In this document: positions 8,075 through 14,227 of the stretch, one piece after another
How positions within the stretch are numbered: position 1 is the stretch's first letter
Layout: the number at the start of each line of letters is the position of its first letter
Assembly: GCA_036732565.1 (NCBI GenBank)
Contig: DAINCF010000085.1
Coordinates: forward strand, 1-17,905
Length of the DNA stretch: 17,905 nucleotides
Source of the DNA: JAIVJN01 sp036732565
GTDB lineage: Bacteria; Acidobacteriota; Vicinamibacteria; Vicinamibacterales; UBA2999
Reading direction: 5' to 3'
Notes under the pieces: model-generated
Databases searched by the model: none
Seen by the model: the letters and a program-made list of their open reading frames with translations, nothing else
Told to the model about the DNA's origin: nothing
Program-made: the position numbers and the translations under genes

Positions 8075-9941
8075 TGGTTGTCACCTCCTTTCGTTGTGGC
8101 GTTGCGGCGGGGCCCCGCCGGTCTCGAGTGCTCAACCACTGCTCCAGCAGCAGGGCGAGCCGAACTGCGCTACCTGCCTCTGCCGCTCCATCGCGGAGAT
8201 TCTGGATGGCGGCGGCGAGTGGCGCGGCTGCCAGCCATCCATTTCTGACCACGTGAAGGGACTCGACGCGCGGCATCGTCGCGATGAGCGTGCGCGTGGC
8301 TCGGATCAATGCCGGAGGGTAGTACCCCTTGGACTCTCTGCGAAGTATTCGACTGGGCACGAGCCCGGCGAAGGCGCGTCTCATCAGCGATCGTGTGACG
8401 CCTGGGGCACTGATTTGCTCCGCGGGAATCGCGAACACAAAGTCCACGAGGGGGCGATGGACGAAGGGATGCGTGTAGATGATGTCCGAGGGAGGCGTCG
8501 GCGCACTCGACAACGCTCCGCTCGAGTACCGTAGCAACAGCGCCGCCATCGCCATTGTCGACGGGCGCACACCGGTCGCGTCGAAGTGTTGTATGGATTG
8601 CTCGGTCACCATCCGCTGCAGGCGAGGTTCGAGAAGGCCACTCCCTAAAGCCTGTTGAGCATTGGGCTGCAGCACAGGCCCTCGGTGTGCTCGTGCCGTG
8701 GCCTTTGCCAGGTTCGCCGCTATCTCGAGCAATGGTTTCCGGGACGCACGGCTCCACAGGCGCGCATTTCGCAGCGCGGTCGGTAAGCGACCGTCGAACA
8801 GATCGTCGAGTACGGCCACGCTATGGTCCGGGAAGCAGCCCATGACGATATCGCCGACCCGTCCTGTCACCATCACTCGTCCGTTGCATTGCCGAACGTG
8901 CCGAATGATCGCCACGTCTACGTCCCTCGACGCGAGCGGCGTCTCCCAATCCCACTCCCCTCGTTCCCCGTCGTGCGCTTCCAGACCGAACAGCGCGGTC
9001 GCACGACCGGTCTTGGCTTCGACCTCGACAATGAAGCGACGCTCATCCCCTTCAGGCGACTCGAGGGTCACGTGTGAGACAGGATGCAGACCAGCCGCAG
9101 GGACTCGACCGCTCTTGATCAACGCATCGGCCATGCACACGACCGAGGATGAGTCGAGGCCGCCACTCAGTTCCGCCCAGACAGCGCGTCTGGTCCGCAG
9201 GCGAGAGCCGACGGCATCTACCCACAACGTCCGAAGGTGCTCTTCGTATTGCCCGTGATCGCGATAGCAAATCCGACCGGGCTCGAGTCGCCAGAACTGA
9301 TGCCGTCGTTCGACACCGGTGGCGGAGAACGCGACGGTCGTCGCCGTCGGCACAGCTCGGATACCGATGTAGGGGGTGACGTCTGTGGACAGCTGCAGCG
9401 TCATGAACCGGGCAACGAACATCTCGTCGAAGTCATTCACTCGATTCGCGCGAATGGCCAGTTCGCCGAGATTGGTCGACCACATCACGGAGTGCGCGTT
9501 GGCGTGGTAGTACAGGGGACGCGCGCCCATATAGTCGCGAGCCAAGTGGAGGGTCCTCGTCCGGCTGTTCCAGATGACGAGACTCCAGTCGCCGAGCAGC
9601 AAGCGCAAACCAGCGACATCCCATCGCTCGAAGACCGCCAATGCGATCGAAGCGTCGGCCGTATCAGGGTCCAGCTGACCGCTCAGGCGCAACAAGAGGT
9701 CGTCTCGGTTGTCGAGCCGCCCGTCCCACGTCATGAGCAATCCAGTCGAAGTCTCGAGCGGTTGAACACAGTGGTCCTCGCCGGTCCAGAAATGGTGTGC
9801 GCCGAAGGCCATGGCAATTCCAGGGCGGGCCGTCACTGTCACACCGTCAGTCGCGCAGGGATGGAGAGCGGCGGTCAGGGTTCGGCATTCGCTTTCAGTC
9901 GGCCTACCGTCGAAGAACAGCACGCCGGATTGCATGGCCAT
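8055..9941 (-). CDS. Lasso cyclase (asparagine synthetase-like macrolactam synthetase)
   Basis: This is a 628-residue AsnB homologue. The N-terminal region resembles the class II glutamine amidotransferase fold (WDGRLDNRDDLL, ALAVFERWDVAGLRLLLGDWSLVIW, DYMGARPLYYH). It lacks an N-terminal catalytic Cys after Met, as in lasso cyclases, which need no ammonia. The synthetase domain has the PP-loop AELSGGLDSSSV (Ser-Gly-Gly-Leu-Asp-Ser-Ser at about 259-265), then VTGRVGDIVMG, and a C-terminal RRAFAGLVPSRILRRESKG segment typical of the family. It should adenylate the side chain of Asp27 of the precursor and join it to the new N-terminus. The start at 9941 follows GGAGAG with 6-nt spacing; a second ATG at 9935 is possible. 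The open frame extends far upstream, but that part is the antisense or shifted shadow of B2/B1. It lies 14 nt after the B2 stop and overlaps the precursor by 20 nt. Confidence 0.93.
   Translation of the reverse strand: MAMQSGVLFFDGRPTESECRTLTAALHPCATDGVTVTARPGIAMAFGAHHFWTGEDHCVQPLETSTGLLMTWDGRLDNRDDLLLRLSGQLDPDTADASIALAVFERWDVAGLRLLLGDWSLVIWNSRTRTLHLARDYMGARPLYYHANAHSVMWSTNLGELAIRANRVNDFDEMFVARFMTLQLSTDVTPYIGIRAVPTATTVAFSATGVERRHQFWRLEPGRICYRDHGQYEEHLRTLWVDAVGSRLRTRRAVWAELSGGLDSSSVVCMADALIKSGRVPAAGLHPVSHVTLESPEGDERRFIVEVEAKTGRATALFGLEAHDGERGEWDWETPLASRDVDVAIIRHVRQCNGRVMVTGRVGDIVMGCFPDHSVAVLDDLFDGRLPTALRNARLWSRASRKPLLEIAANLAKATARAHRGPVLQPNAQQALGSGLLEPRLQRMVTEQSIQHFDATGVRPSTMAMAALLLRYSSGALSSAPTPPSDIIYTHPFVHRPLVDFVFAIPAEQISAPGVTRSLMRRAFAGLVPSRILRRESKGYYPPALIRATRTLIATMPRVESLHVVRNGWLAAAPLAAAIQNLRDGAAEAGSAVRLALLLEQWLSTRDRRGPAATPQRKEVTTNAVLNA
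8081..8089 (-). promoter_or_regulatory. Near-ideal ribosome binding site of the lasso precursor
   Basis: AGGAGGTGA on the minus strand is complementary along all nine bases to the conserved anti-Shine-Dalgarno end of 16S rRNA. It lies 6 nt from the precursor ATG at 8074 and within the last codons of the cyclase gene. It is much stronger than any site seen for the other genes of the operon. This supports the small ORF being real and suggests that the precursor is made in excess over the enzymes. Confidence 0.75.
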
Positions 9942-9955
9942 GCGAGTCTCTCCGG

Positions 9956-10360
9956 TCAGAGCCGTTCGAGTACGGCGAAGAACTTCTGGTACTGCTGGCG
10001 ATCGTTCACGATGTGGCCAGCGACTTCGACCCACGCATGCGACTCGAAGGGAGTCGGACGGTAGCCGATCACGAGCTCGGCCGTGATGCCACAACCGCGC
10101 AGCAACCAGGTCGAGACTGCGGAACGTTGGAGGCACGCCGCGCGCTTGAAGTACCACACGCATGCCTCGTCTACCGCCCAGATGATGTCGTCCACTCGGA
10201 GTGCGGCGCACGTAGGCCTGGTCGCGCGACGACGAAGCCGTGCGTGCACGTGGCTGAAGCCAGCGAGCGCGACGATATCGAAAAGAAGGAGCAACAGCCA
10301 CGCGTGTGTCGTCAGCCCCGTCAATCGAATGGCCCGATGCATTCTGACCAGCGTCAACAC
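9956..10360 (-). CDS. Lasso leader peptidase (B2, transglutaminase-like cysteine protease)
   Basis: This is a 134-residue protein matching the stand-alone B2 leader peptidase. A hydrophobic N-terminal stretch (about residues 20-34) is followed by the catalytic triad of the transglutaminase-like fold: Cys76 in CLQRSAVSTWLLR, His108 in SHAWVEV, and Asp120 in IVNDR. It would cut the precursor after residue 19, once B1 has delivered the leader. The GTG start at 10360 is supported by GAGGA 6 nt upstream, inside the end of the B1 gene. The two genes overlap by 7 nt (GTGTTGA), a sign of translational coupling. An in-frame ATG at 10342 is the alternative start. The cyclase begins 14 nt downstream. 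Confidence 0.9.
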   Translation of the reverse strand: MLTLVRMHRAIRLTGLTTHAWLLLLLFDIVALAGFSHVHARLRRRATRPTCAALRVDDIIWAVDEACVWYFKRAACLQRSAVSTWLLRGCGITAELVIGYRPTPFESHAWVEVAGHIVNDRQQYQKFFAVLERL

Positions 10361-10632
10361 GGCGGGTCCTCGATGACGAGTCCACGCGCCGCGAGATCGG
10401 CGATAAACGCGGCGACATCATGCTCGGCACGCTCGAACGAGATGTCGTAGTCAGCAGCGAGGTGTTGGGCGATGTCCAGTCGCGAGCGCTGCTCTTCGAG
10501 CAGCTGCCACACGCGCGCGCCGATCGGATTCGAGGCGAGCAACATCCCGCCTTGCACGTCGAGCAGCACGAGACCGTCGGGAGAAATAGATGCGCGGACG
10601 GCAGGGGAGACGCGCAAGCGGTAGGCATTCAT
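10354..10632 (-). CDS. Lasso RRE protein (B1, PqqD-like leader-peptide binder)
   Basis: This is a small PqqD-fold protein, 92 residues from the ATG at 10632. The pattern SPDGLVLLDVQGGMLLASNPIGARVWQLLEEQ, then a helical segment ending DVAAFIADLAARGLVIED, is typical of the RiPP recognition element in lasso clusters. It should bind the Tyr/Pro/Leu/Gly leader motif and present the precursor to B2. It is the first gene of the operon. The start is uncertain: no Shine-Dalgarno precedes the ATG, and an in-frame TTG at 10650 would add six residues. A dyad sits immediately before the ATG. The downstream B2 gene overlaps by 7 nt. Confidence 0.88.
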   Translation of the reverse strand: MNAYRLRVSPAVRASISPDGLVLLDVQGGMLLASNPIGARVWQLLEEQRSRLDIAQHLAADYDISFERAEHDVAAFIADLAARGLVIEDPPC

Positions 10633-10651
10633 GTTGCGGCTATATCGCAAC
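10633..10651 (-). promoter_or_regulatory. Dyad directly abutting the first lasso gene (possible operator or leaderless promoter)
   Basis: Read on the minus strand, GTTGCG-N7-CGCAAC forms a perfect 6-bp inverted repeat ending one base before the B1 ATG. The spacer region contains TATAGC, placed where a -10 box would set transcription close to the ATG itself. This would explain the absence of a ribosome site. A -35 candidate (GTGACC, about 19 nt further upstream) is weak. It could be an operator, a leaderless promoter or an RNA hairpin; the sequence does not decide. Confidence 0.35.
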
Positions 10652-10728
10652 CGTCATGCCAGCGGTCACTTCGCCATCTACGGAAGGTGTACGGGCGGGT
10701 CGATGCGCGGTCCGCTACCGCGCAATGC

Positions 10729-10746
10729 GCGCGCGCATGCGCGCGC
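10729..10746. repeat. Perfect GC palindrome in a 22-bp alternating pyrimidine-purine tract
   Basis: GCGCGCGCATGCGCGCGC is a perfect 18-bp palindrome. It sits in a strictly alternating pyrimidine-purine run from 10726 to 10747, the composition that favours left-handed Z-DNA under negative supercoiling. It lies between two divergent operons, where transcription generates such supercoiling. Any regulatory role is inferred. Confidence 0.5.
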
Positions 10747-10765
10747 AGTTGATTTGTAGCAGGAT

Positions 10766-10781
10766 TGGCACGACCTTTTCC
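10766..10781 (+). promoter_or_regulatory. Candidate sigma-54 (-24/-12) promoter upstream of P1
   Basis: TGGCACGACCTTTTCC matches the -24 element TGGCACG exactly. At the correct spacing it has TTTC in place of TTGC at -12, one mismatch at a position that is normally strongly conserved. The next operon encodes a sigma-54 activator, so autoregulation is plausible. The predicted start, near 10792, would leave a long 5' leader of about 240 nt before P1. A single imperfect match could be chance. Confidence 0.35.
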
Positions 10782-11031
10782 TTGTCTTCGCCTGGACGCA
10801 GATGTACATTGTACTCGTTCGCCCGCGACTCGCGTCGCCAACAGCGCGCTTCCGTCTCCCTCTCGCGCTGGTCATGCTTCCTCCGCGGCGTACAAGAAGC
10901 GGCCCGGCAGCACGCAGCCACGCGCTGTCGGGCCTAATCCCGTCAACCACATCGCTGGTCGGCGGGTCTGGCGTGAATTGTCCCACGCCCGCCCGCCGCC
11001 CTTCGCTCGTTTCACTGCGGAGGAGGCCTCT

Positions 11032-11439
11032 ATGGCTCGTCGTCGCGCACTTGCCACCACGATCGCGGACTTCCCTGCTCCGTTGCGCCGACTCGTTCTG
11101 GCGGCCGACGTCGAGTGCCCTGTCGGGCATGCCGAGGCGCTCGCCGAACTGACCGCCCTGGCGCTTCACAAGGTCCCTGCACGGGGCATTTTCGAACCAG
11201 GTACGCGAGAGGAGCCGGAGTTGTACGCAGCTATCGAATCGGTTGGCCGGTCTCACTTGGATCTCGCAGATGCACGGGCGCGATTTCGCAGCGCCTTGAA
11301 AGTGGCGAATCTGCCGCTCGACAAGCGAGACGACATCGAAACTGCCGCGCTCGGGGTGCAGAGCGCATCGGATACGGCCTATTTCTACGCCGGTCTCGCC
11401 TTTGGCCTCACACTCGGCCACCTTCGGGACGCAACCTGA
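11032..11439 (+). CDS. Hypothetical helical protein P1 (paralogue of the 13345 gene)
   Basis: This is a 135-residue protein of no family I recognise. It is predominantly helical by composition, with no signal peptide and no membrane segment. Blocks shared with its paralogue at 13345-13749 include ECP-x-GHAEAL, LALHKVP-x-RGIF, PGTREEPELY, HLDLA-x-AR, KRD-x-IETAAL and FYAGLAFGL. Over roughly 120 aligned residues about two thirds are identical by eye count, so the fold is under constraint. The start is clear: AGGAGG lies 5 nt before the ATG. The sigma-54 activator gene begins 17 nt after its stop, so the two probably form an operon, and P1 may be a partner or regulator of that activator. No catalytic motif is visible. 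Confidence 0.8.
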   Translation: MARRRALATTIADFPAPLRRLVLAADVECPVGHAEALAELTALALHKVPARGIFEPGTREEPELYAAIESVGRSHLDLADARARFRSALKVANLPLDKRDDIETAALGVQSASDTAYFYAGLAFGLTLGHLRDAT

Positions 11440-11456
11440 ATAGCGCTCGACCGAAG

Positions 11457-12569
11457 ATGTTTCGATCGAGCTGTGCGTTTCAGGGAGTTTCGACGTTTTC
11501 ACCTGTACGCATGGCCTACAGGGGTAAACGGCCGTTCGCCGTCCTGTCGGATGGACCTCGGTCTCAAGCGTCGCCTCTTCGGTTGGCCGCGACGCTCCCT
11601 GAGGATCCATTCGCAGACATCGACGGCGACTCGCGTGCAATCAGGACGCTCAAGGGTCACATGCAGCGCGTGGCGCACGACCCGTTCGTCACGGTCTTGA
11701 TTCGGGGGGAGTCCGGAACGGGCAAGGAACGGGTCGCAAGTGCCATCCACCGCGTCTCGCCACGTCAGCGCGCACCCTTCGTGGTTGTTAACTGTGCCGG
11801 TCTTTCGCCGACGCTGGTCGAGGATGAGCTCTTTGGCCATGTGCGTGGAGCATTCACCGGCGCCATCAGCGATCGACGTGGGCCCTTCGAACGGGCAACG
11901 GGCGGTACCGTGTTTCTGGACGAGGTGGGAGAGCTGACCCAGGAGCTGCAGATGAAGCTCCTGAGGGCGCTGCAGCAACGAACGGTTCAGCGCCTCGGGG
12001 GCGAACACGAGGCGGCGTTCGACGTGCGCGTGATTGCTGCAACGAACGTCGACCTGCCGTCGGCCGTCGCGAGCGGGAAGTTTCGGGAGGATCTCTATTA
12101 CCGACTGAAGGTGTACGAGCTGTGCGTGCCACCCCTCAGAGCCCGCGGCGCGGAGGATCTGAGAACGCTGGTCAACACCATCCTCACGCAACTCGCCGAG
12201 CGCCGACGACGGCCGGTGGCAACGGTGGATGCATACGTATTCGATCTCCTTGCTCGCTATACGTGGCCCGGCAACGTCCGCGAGCTCGAAAACACTCTAG
12301 AGCGCATGCTCGTCGCGGCCGAGGGCACGTCGATCTTGACGGGCCTTCATCTGCCAGATGACTTCGAGCATCGAGGTCCAGGCGCTCACCGGTCGCCGAA
12401 AGAGTCTGTTGCACCCAGCGCTCTTCCGTCGCGCGCCGAGATCGATGCGGCCCTCGCGCGCCACGGATCACGGTTTGGCCGGGCCGCACGCGACCTTGGC
12501 CTATCGAGACACCAACTGTATCGCCTACTCAGACGCCAAGGCCCGAGCTCGACCGATCACACTCTGTGA
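11457..12569 (+). CDS. Sigma-54-dependent transcriptional activator lacking a sensor domain (PspF-like layout)
   Basis: This is a 370-residue bacterial enhancer-binding protein. Its AAA+ domain has Walker A GESGTGKE (84-91), the sigma-54-contacting GAFTGA loop (131-136), Walker B VFLDEVGE (152-159), FREDLYYRL (209-217) and WPGNVREL (270-277). A C-terminal Fis-type helix-turn-helix (about 326-358, FGRAARDLGLSRHQLYRLL) follows. Only about 55 residues precede the AAA+ core, so there is no receiver, GAF, PAS or FHA domain. As in PspF, control must come from another protein or from expression level. The start is uncertain: ATG 11457 is used, and ATG 11511 is also in frame. An upstream extension overlapping P1 is rejected. 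It probably forms an operon with P1, whose upstream region carries a sigma-54-like site. Confidence 0.92.
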   Translation: MFRSSCAFQGVSTFSPVRMAYRGKRPFAVLSDGPRSQASPLRLAATLPEDPFADIDGDSRAIRTLKGHMQRVAHDPFVTVLIRGESGTGKERVASAIHRVSPRQRAPFVVVNCAGLSPTLVEDELFGHVRGAFTGAISDRRGPFERATGGTVFLDEVGELTQELQMKLLRALQQRTVQRLGGEHEAAFDVRVIAATNVDLPSAVASGKFREDLYYRLKVYELCVPPLRARGAEDLRTLVNTILTQLAERRRRPVATVDAYVFDLLARYTWPGNVRELENTLERMLVAAEGTSILTGLHLPDDFEHRGPGAHRSPKESVAPSALPSRAEIDAALARHGSRFGRAARDLGLSRHQLYRLLRRQGPSSTDHTL

Positions 12570-12641
12570 ACCTTGCAGAGTGTCTCGTTGGTAGCGCCTT
12601 AGCCTTGACTCGGCCCTTCCTCGCTGCTTGTTACTGCATAC

Positions 12642-12660
12642 CCTCTATAGACGGCATTAA
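12642..12660 (+). promoter_or_regulatory. Recurrent intergenic motif, copy upstream of the 12782 gene
   Basis: CCTCTATAGACGGCATTAA lies in the 212-nt gap (12570-12781) between the sigma-54 activator and the next gene. It matches the copy at 14887-14905 at 16 of 19 positions and shares the GGCATTA end with the copy at 334. No other feature was seen in this gap apart from the ribosome site of the 12782 gene; a short open frame through it has no support. Confidence 0.45.
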
Positions 12661-12781
12661 GGTACACGACGCTCGCGCCACGGGCATCTTGTATTACCGA
12701 TCGTCGTGGGTGGCGGCGCTGACCACAGCGCGGCGAGTGAGCGAGCGTTGCCAGATTCTTTCAGCGTTCTGAGGTGATGCG

Positions 12782-13189
12782 ATGAAGAAGCTGTCGGAAA
12801 TTGCGTTGAACGAGTGCATCGGCGAGATTCGTGCAGCATGCCGGTTGCCGATCGATCCGCAGGCATTGGACACCATGATGTCGTGGGTTCGTCCCCAGTT
12901 CGTTCAGGTCATGGATCATCCTGATGGCGCCAAGCGCTGGGCGGACATCGGGCGACAGATGCGTGACAACGGCCGCTACCTAGGAGCATTCGCGGACTTT
13001 TTCGCACGGCACACCGATGCTCGGACGGTAGGTCTCGACGAGATCACGCGCGCATTCGAATTGCTGAGGGCAGATTGCACGGTCCGCGCCGAACGGACGC
13101 CGGTCGCCTGGACAGTGTGCCCGCCTGTCAACTGCCAGCCCGCTGAGGAGTTCCTCCGCGCCGTCGCGCCCGCTCCGGAGCTCGTCTGA
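12782..13189 (+). CDS. Hypothetical 135-aa protein with C-terminal CPPVNC
   Basis: I do not recognise this protein. The N-terminal 100 or so residues look helical and soluble (MKKLSEIALNECIGEI, MSWVRPQFVQVM, ITRAFELLRADC). The C-terminus is Pro/Cys-containing (TVCPPVNCQ) and ends in a flexible PAPELV. No signal peptide or membrane segment is visible. The start is well supported by GAGGTGA, 4 nt before the ATG. The gene sits between the sigma-54 activator and the P1 paralogue, with a copy of the recurrent motif about 120 nt upstream. A role as an adaptor or regulator alongside these genes is only contextual. The terminal Cys-containing tail might suggest a modified peptide, but the long globular part argues against that. 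Confidence 0.7.
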   Translation: MKKLSEIALNECIGEIRAACRLPIDPQALDTMMSWVRPQFVQVMDHPDGAKRWADIGRQMRDNGRYLGAFADFFARHTDARTVGLDEITRAFELLRADCTVRAERTPVAWTVCPPVNCQPAEEFLRAVAPAPELV

Positions 13190-13344
13190 CCGCGTCGTGG
13201 GTCCGTCGGCTGCAGACGATGGCCCACGCAGCATGGCGGAGCCCTGCCACATCAGCTCTCGCTTCGGTACCCTGCCCCTCTCGCTCGACACTCCCGTTCG
13301 CCGTCGATAGTAGGTTCGCCGGCTTTGTTGCTAAGGAGGTTTGT

Positions 13345-13749
13345 ATGGCGCGCGGTCGATCTCGATCATCCGCACCTGCCCTTCCGGCTCCTCTTCGGCA
13401 CCTCGTACATGTGTGCGTGCGCGAGTGCCCTCCCGGCCACGCCGAGGCGCTCGGCGCATTCATGCGTCTTGCGCTGCACAAGGTTCCCGTCAGGGGTATC
13501 TTCGACCCCGGCACCCGTGAAGAACCCGAGTTGTACTCCGCGATCGATTCGGTTGCCCACGCGCATCTCGACCTCGCCGCCGCCCGCCGCGCCTGGCGCG
13601 CCGCGCTCAAGGCCGCTCATCTCCCGATAGAGAAACGAGATGCCATCGAGACTGCTGCACTGGAAGTGCAGGGCTCGTTCGATACCGCGCACTTCTATGC
13701 CGGTCTGGCATTCGGCCTCGCGTTCTGCTATCTCCATCGAGCGACGTGA
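13345..13749 (+). CDS. Hypothetical helical protein P2 (paralogue of the 11032 gene)
   Basis: This 134-residue protein is collinear with P1 from the PAPLR segment to the final AT. It keeps the blocks ALHKVPVRGIF, PGTREEPELY, HLDLAAAR, KRDAIETAAL and FYAGLAFGL. Differences cluster in residues 20-45 and near the C-terminus. An AAGGAGGT ribosome site at 13333-13340 lies just before the ATG, so expression is probably strong. The 155 nt upstream show no clear promoter and no similarity to the P1 upstream region. It is followed by two stem-loops and then an XRE regulator. The function is unknown; the repeated pairing of this family with transcription regulators suggests a regulatory partner role. 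Confidence 0.8.
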   Translation: MARGRSRSSAPALPAPLRHLVHVCVRECPPGHAEALGAFMRLALHKVPVRGIFDPGTREEPELYSAIDSVAHAHLDLAAARRAWRAALKAAHLPIEKRDAIETAALEVQGSFDTAHFYAGLAFGLAFCYLHRAT

Positions 13750-13818
13750 GACCGGCGCGGCCCTGACGACGCGAGCCGGTCCTTAGTCGGCAAGCTCCAC
13801 AAAATTGGCTCCTTGCCG
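13750..13818 (+). terminator. Two consecutive stem-loops after P2
   Basis: GACCGGC (13750-13756) pairs with GCCGGTC (13775-13781) immediately after the P2 stop. CGGCAAG (13788-13794) pairs with CTTGCCG (13812-13818). Both stems are perfect over 7 bp with loops of 17-18 nt. Neither is followed by a T-run, so they are not classical intrinsic terminators. They may act as mRNA 3'-end stabilisers or weak terminators. Confidence 0.35.
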
Positions 13819-13873
13819 TAACCCAATCCTTAGGTTGTTCTTCGTCGGGCGCGGCTGCGGTACTTAAGCGCGT

Positions 13874-14218
13874 GTGCCTCGTCGTACCGCACGGGCCGCG
13901 AAGAAGGGCACGACCAAGAAAAGTAACCGCGCTATCCCACTCCTCCGCCCGTTCGCCGCCCAAGTGCGGCGTCTACGTCTCGAACTCAACCTCGCGCAGG
14001 ACGTCGTCGCCGAACGAGCGGGCTTCACTCCCCAGCACCTCGGTCTTATCGAGCGCGCTCGGGTAGAGCCCGGAGCTGTGACACTGATCGGTCTCGCCCG
14101 CGCGCTTGGTGTCACGGTAGGCAAGCTGTTCGAGACGACTACACACGGAGAAGCCTCAGTGAAGGAACCGCCTCCGCCGCCTCGCCAACGTGCGACACGG
14201 CGGCCCAAACTCTACTGA
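13874..14218 (+). CDS. XRE-family helix-turn-helix regulator 1
   Basis: This is a 114-residue DNA-binding protein. A basic N-terminal arm precedes a Cro/C1-type helix-turn-helix (about residues 28-86: QVRRLRLELNLAQDVVAERAGFTPQHLGLIERARVEP, then LIGLARALGV). A Pro-rich linker and a basic tail (RATRRPK) follow. It is a close paralogue of the XRE gene at 14966; the GTG start at 13874 matches the start of that paralogue (VPR...). No Shine-Dalgarno is visible. TACTTA lies 7 nt upstream, so a leaderless transcript is possible. The gene converges on the minus-strand ECF sigma gene with 9 nt between. No ligand or sensor domain is present. Confidence 0.85.
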   Translation: MPRRTARAAKKGTTKKSNRAIPLLRPFAAQVRRLRLELNLAQDVVAERAGFTPQHLGLIERARVEPGAVTLIGLARALGVTVGKLFETTTHGEASVKEPPPPPRQRATRRPKLY

Positions 14219-14227
14219 CGCACATCG

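Larger units (their letters stand above)
10652..11031. other. Divergent intergenic region between lasso operon and P1 operon
   Basis: This is 380 nt without a convincing gene, separating the minus-strand lasso operon from the plus-strand P1/activator pair. From left to right it holds a GC-alternating palindrome (10729-10746), a sigma-54-like promoter candidate (10766-10781), and a short inverted repeat GTACA-T-TGTAC (10804-10814). An AGGAGG ribosome site follows at 11021-11026, 5 nt before the P1 ATG. An open frame starting at 10802 runs through it, but it continues out of frame across P1 and has no family-like content. Both operons probably have their promoters here. Confidence 0.6.

Noticed and set aside
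6774..8256. Various open frames on both strands across the kinase and precursor genes
   Set aside because: They are shifted-frame or antisense shadows; only the kinase, with its catalytic motifs, and the small lasso precursor have supporting signals.
9942..10628. Upstream extension of the cyclase reading frame
   Set aside because: It runs in another frame over the B2 and B1 genes, both of which have clear family motifs. The AsnB-like sequence begins only near 9941, where a GGAGAG ribosome site is found.
10802..11152. Open frame in the divergent intergenic region
   Set aside because: It continues out of frame across P1, is Arg/Pro/Ser-rich with no pattern, and has no ribosome site.
11115..11456. 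N-terminal extension of the sigma-54 activator frame
   Set aside because: It overlaps P1, whose paralogue and ribosome site show P1 is real, and contains no receiver or other sensor motif.
12566..12772. Short open frame (68 codons) between the activator and the 12782 gene
   Set aside because: It has no ribosome site, no family features, and spans the recurrent motif; it is better explained as intergenic sequence.
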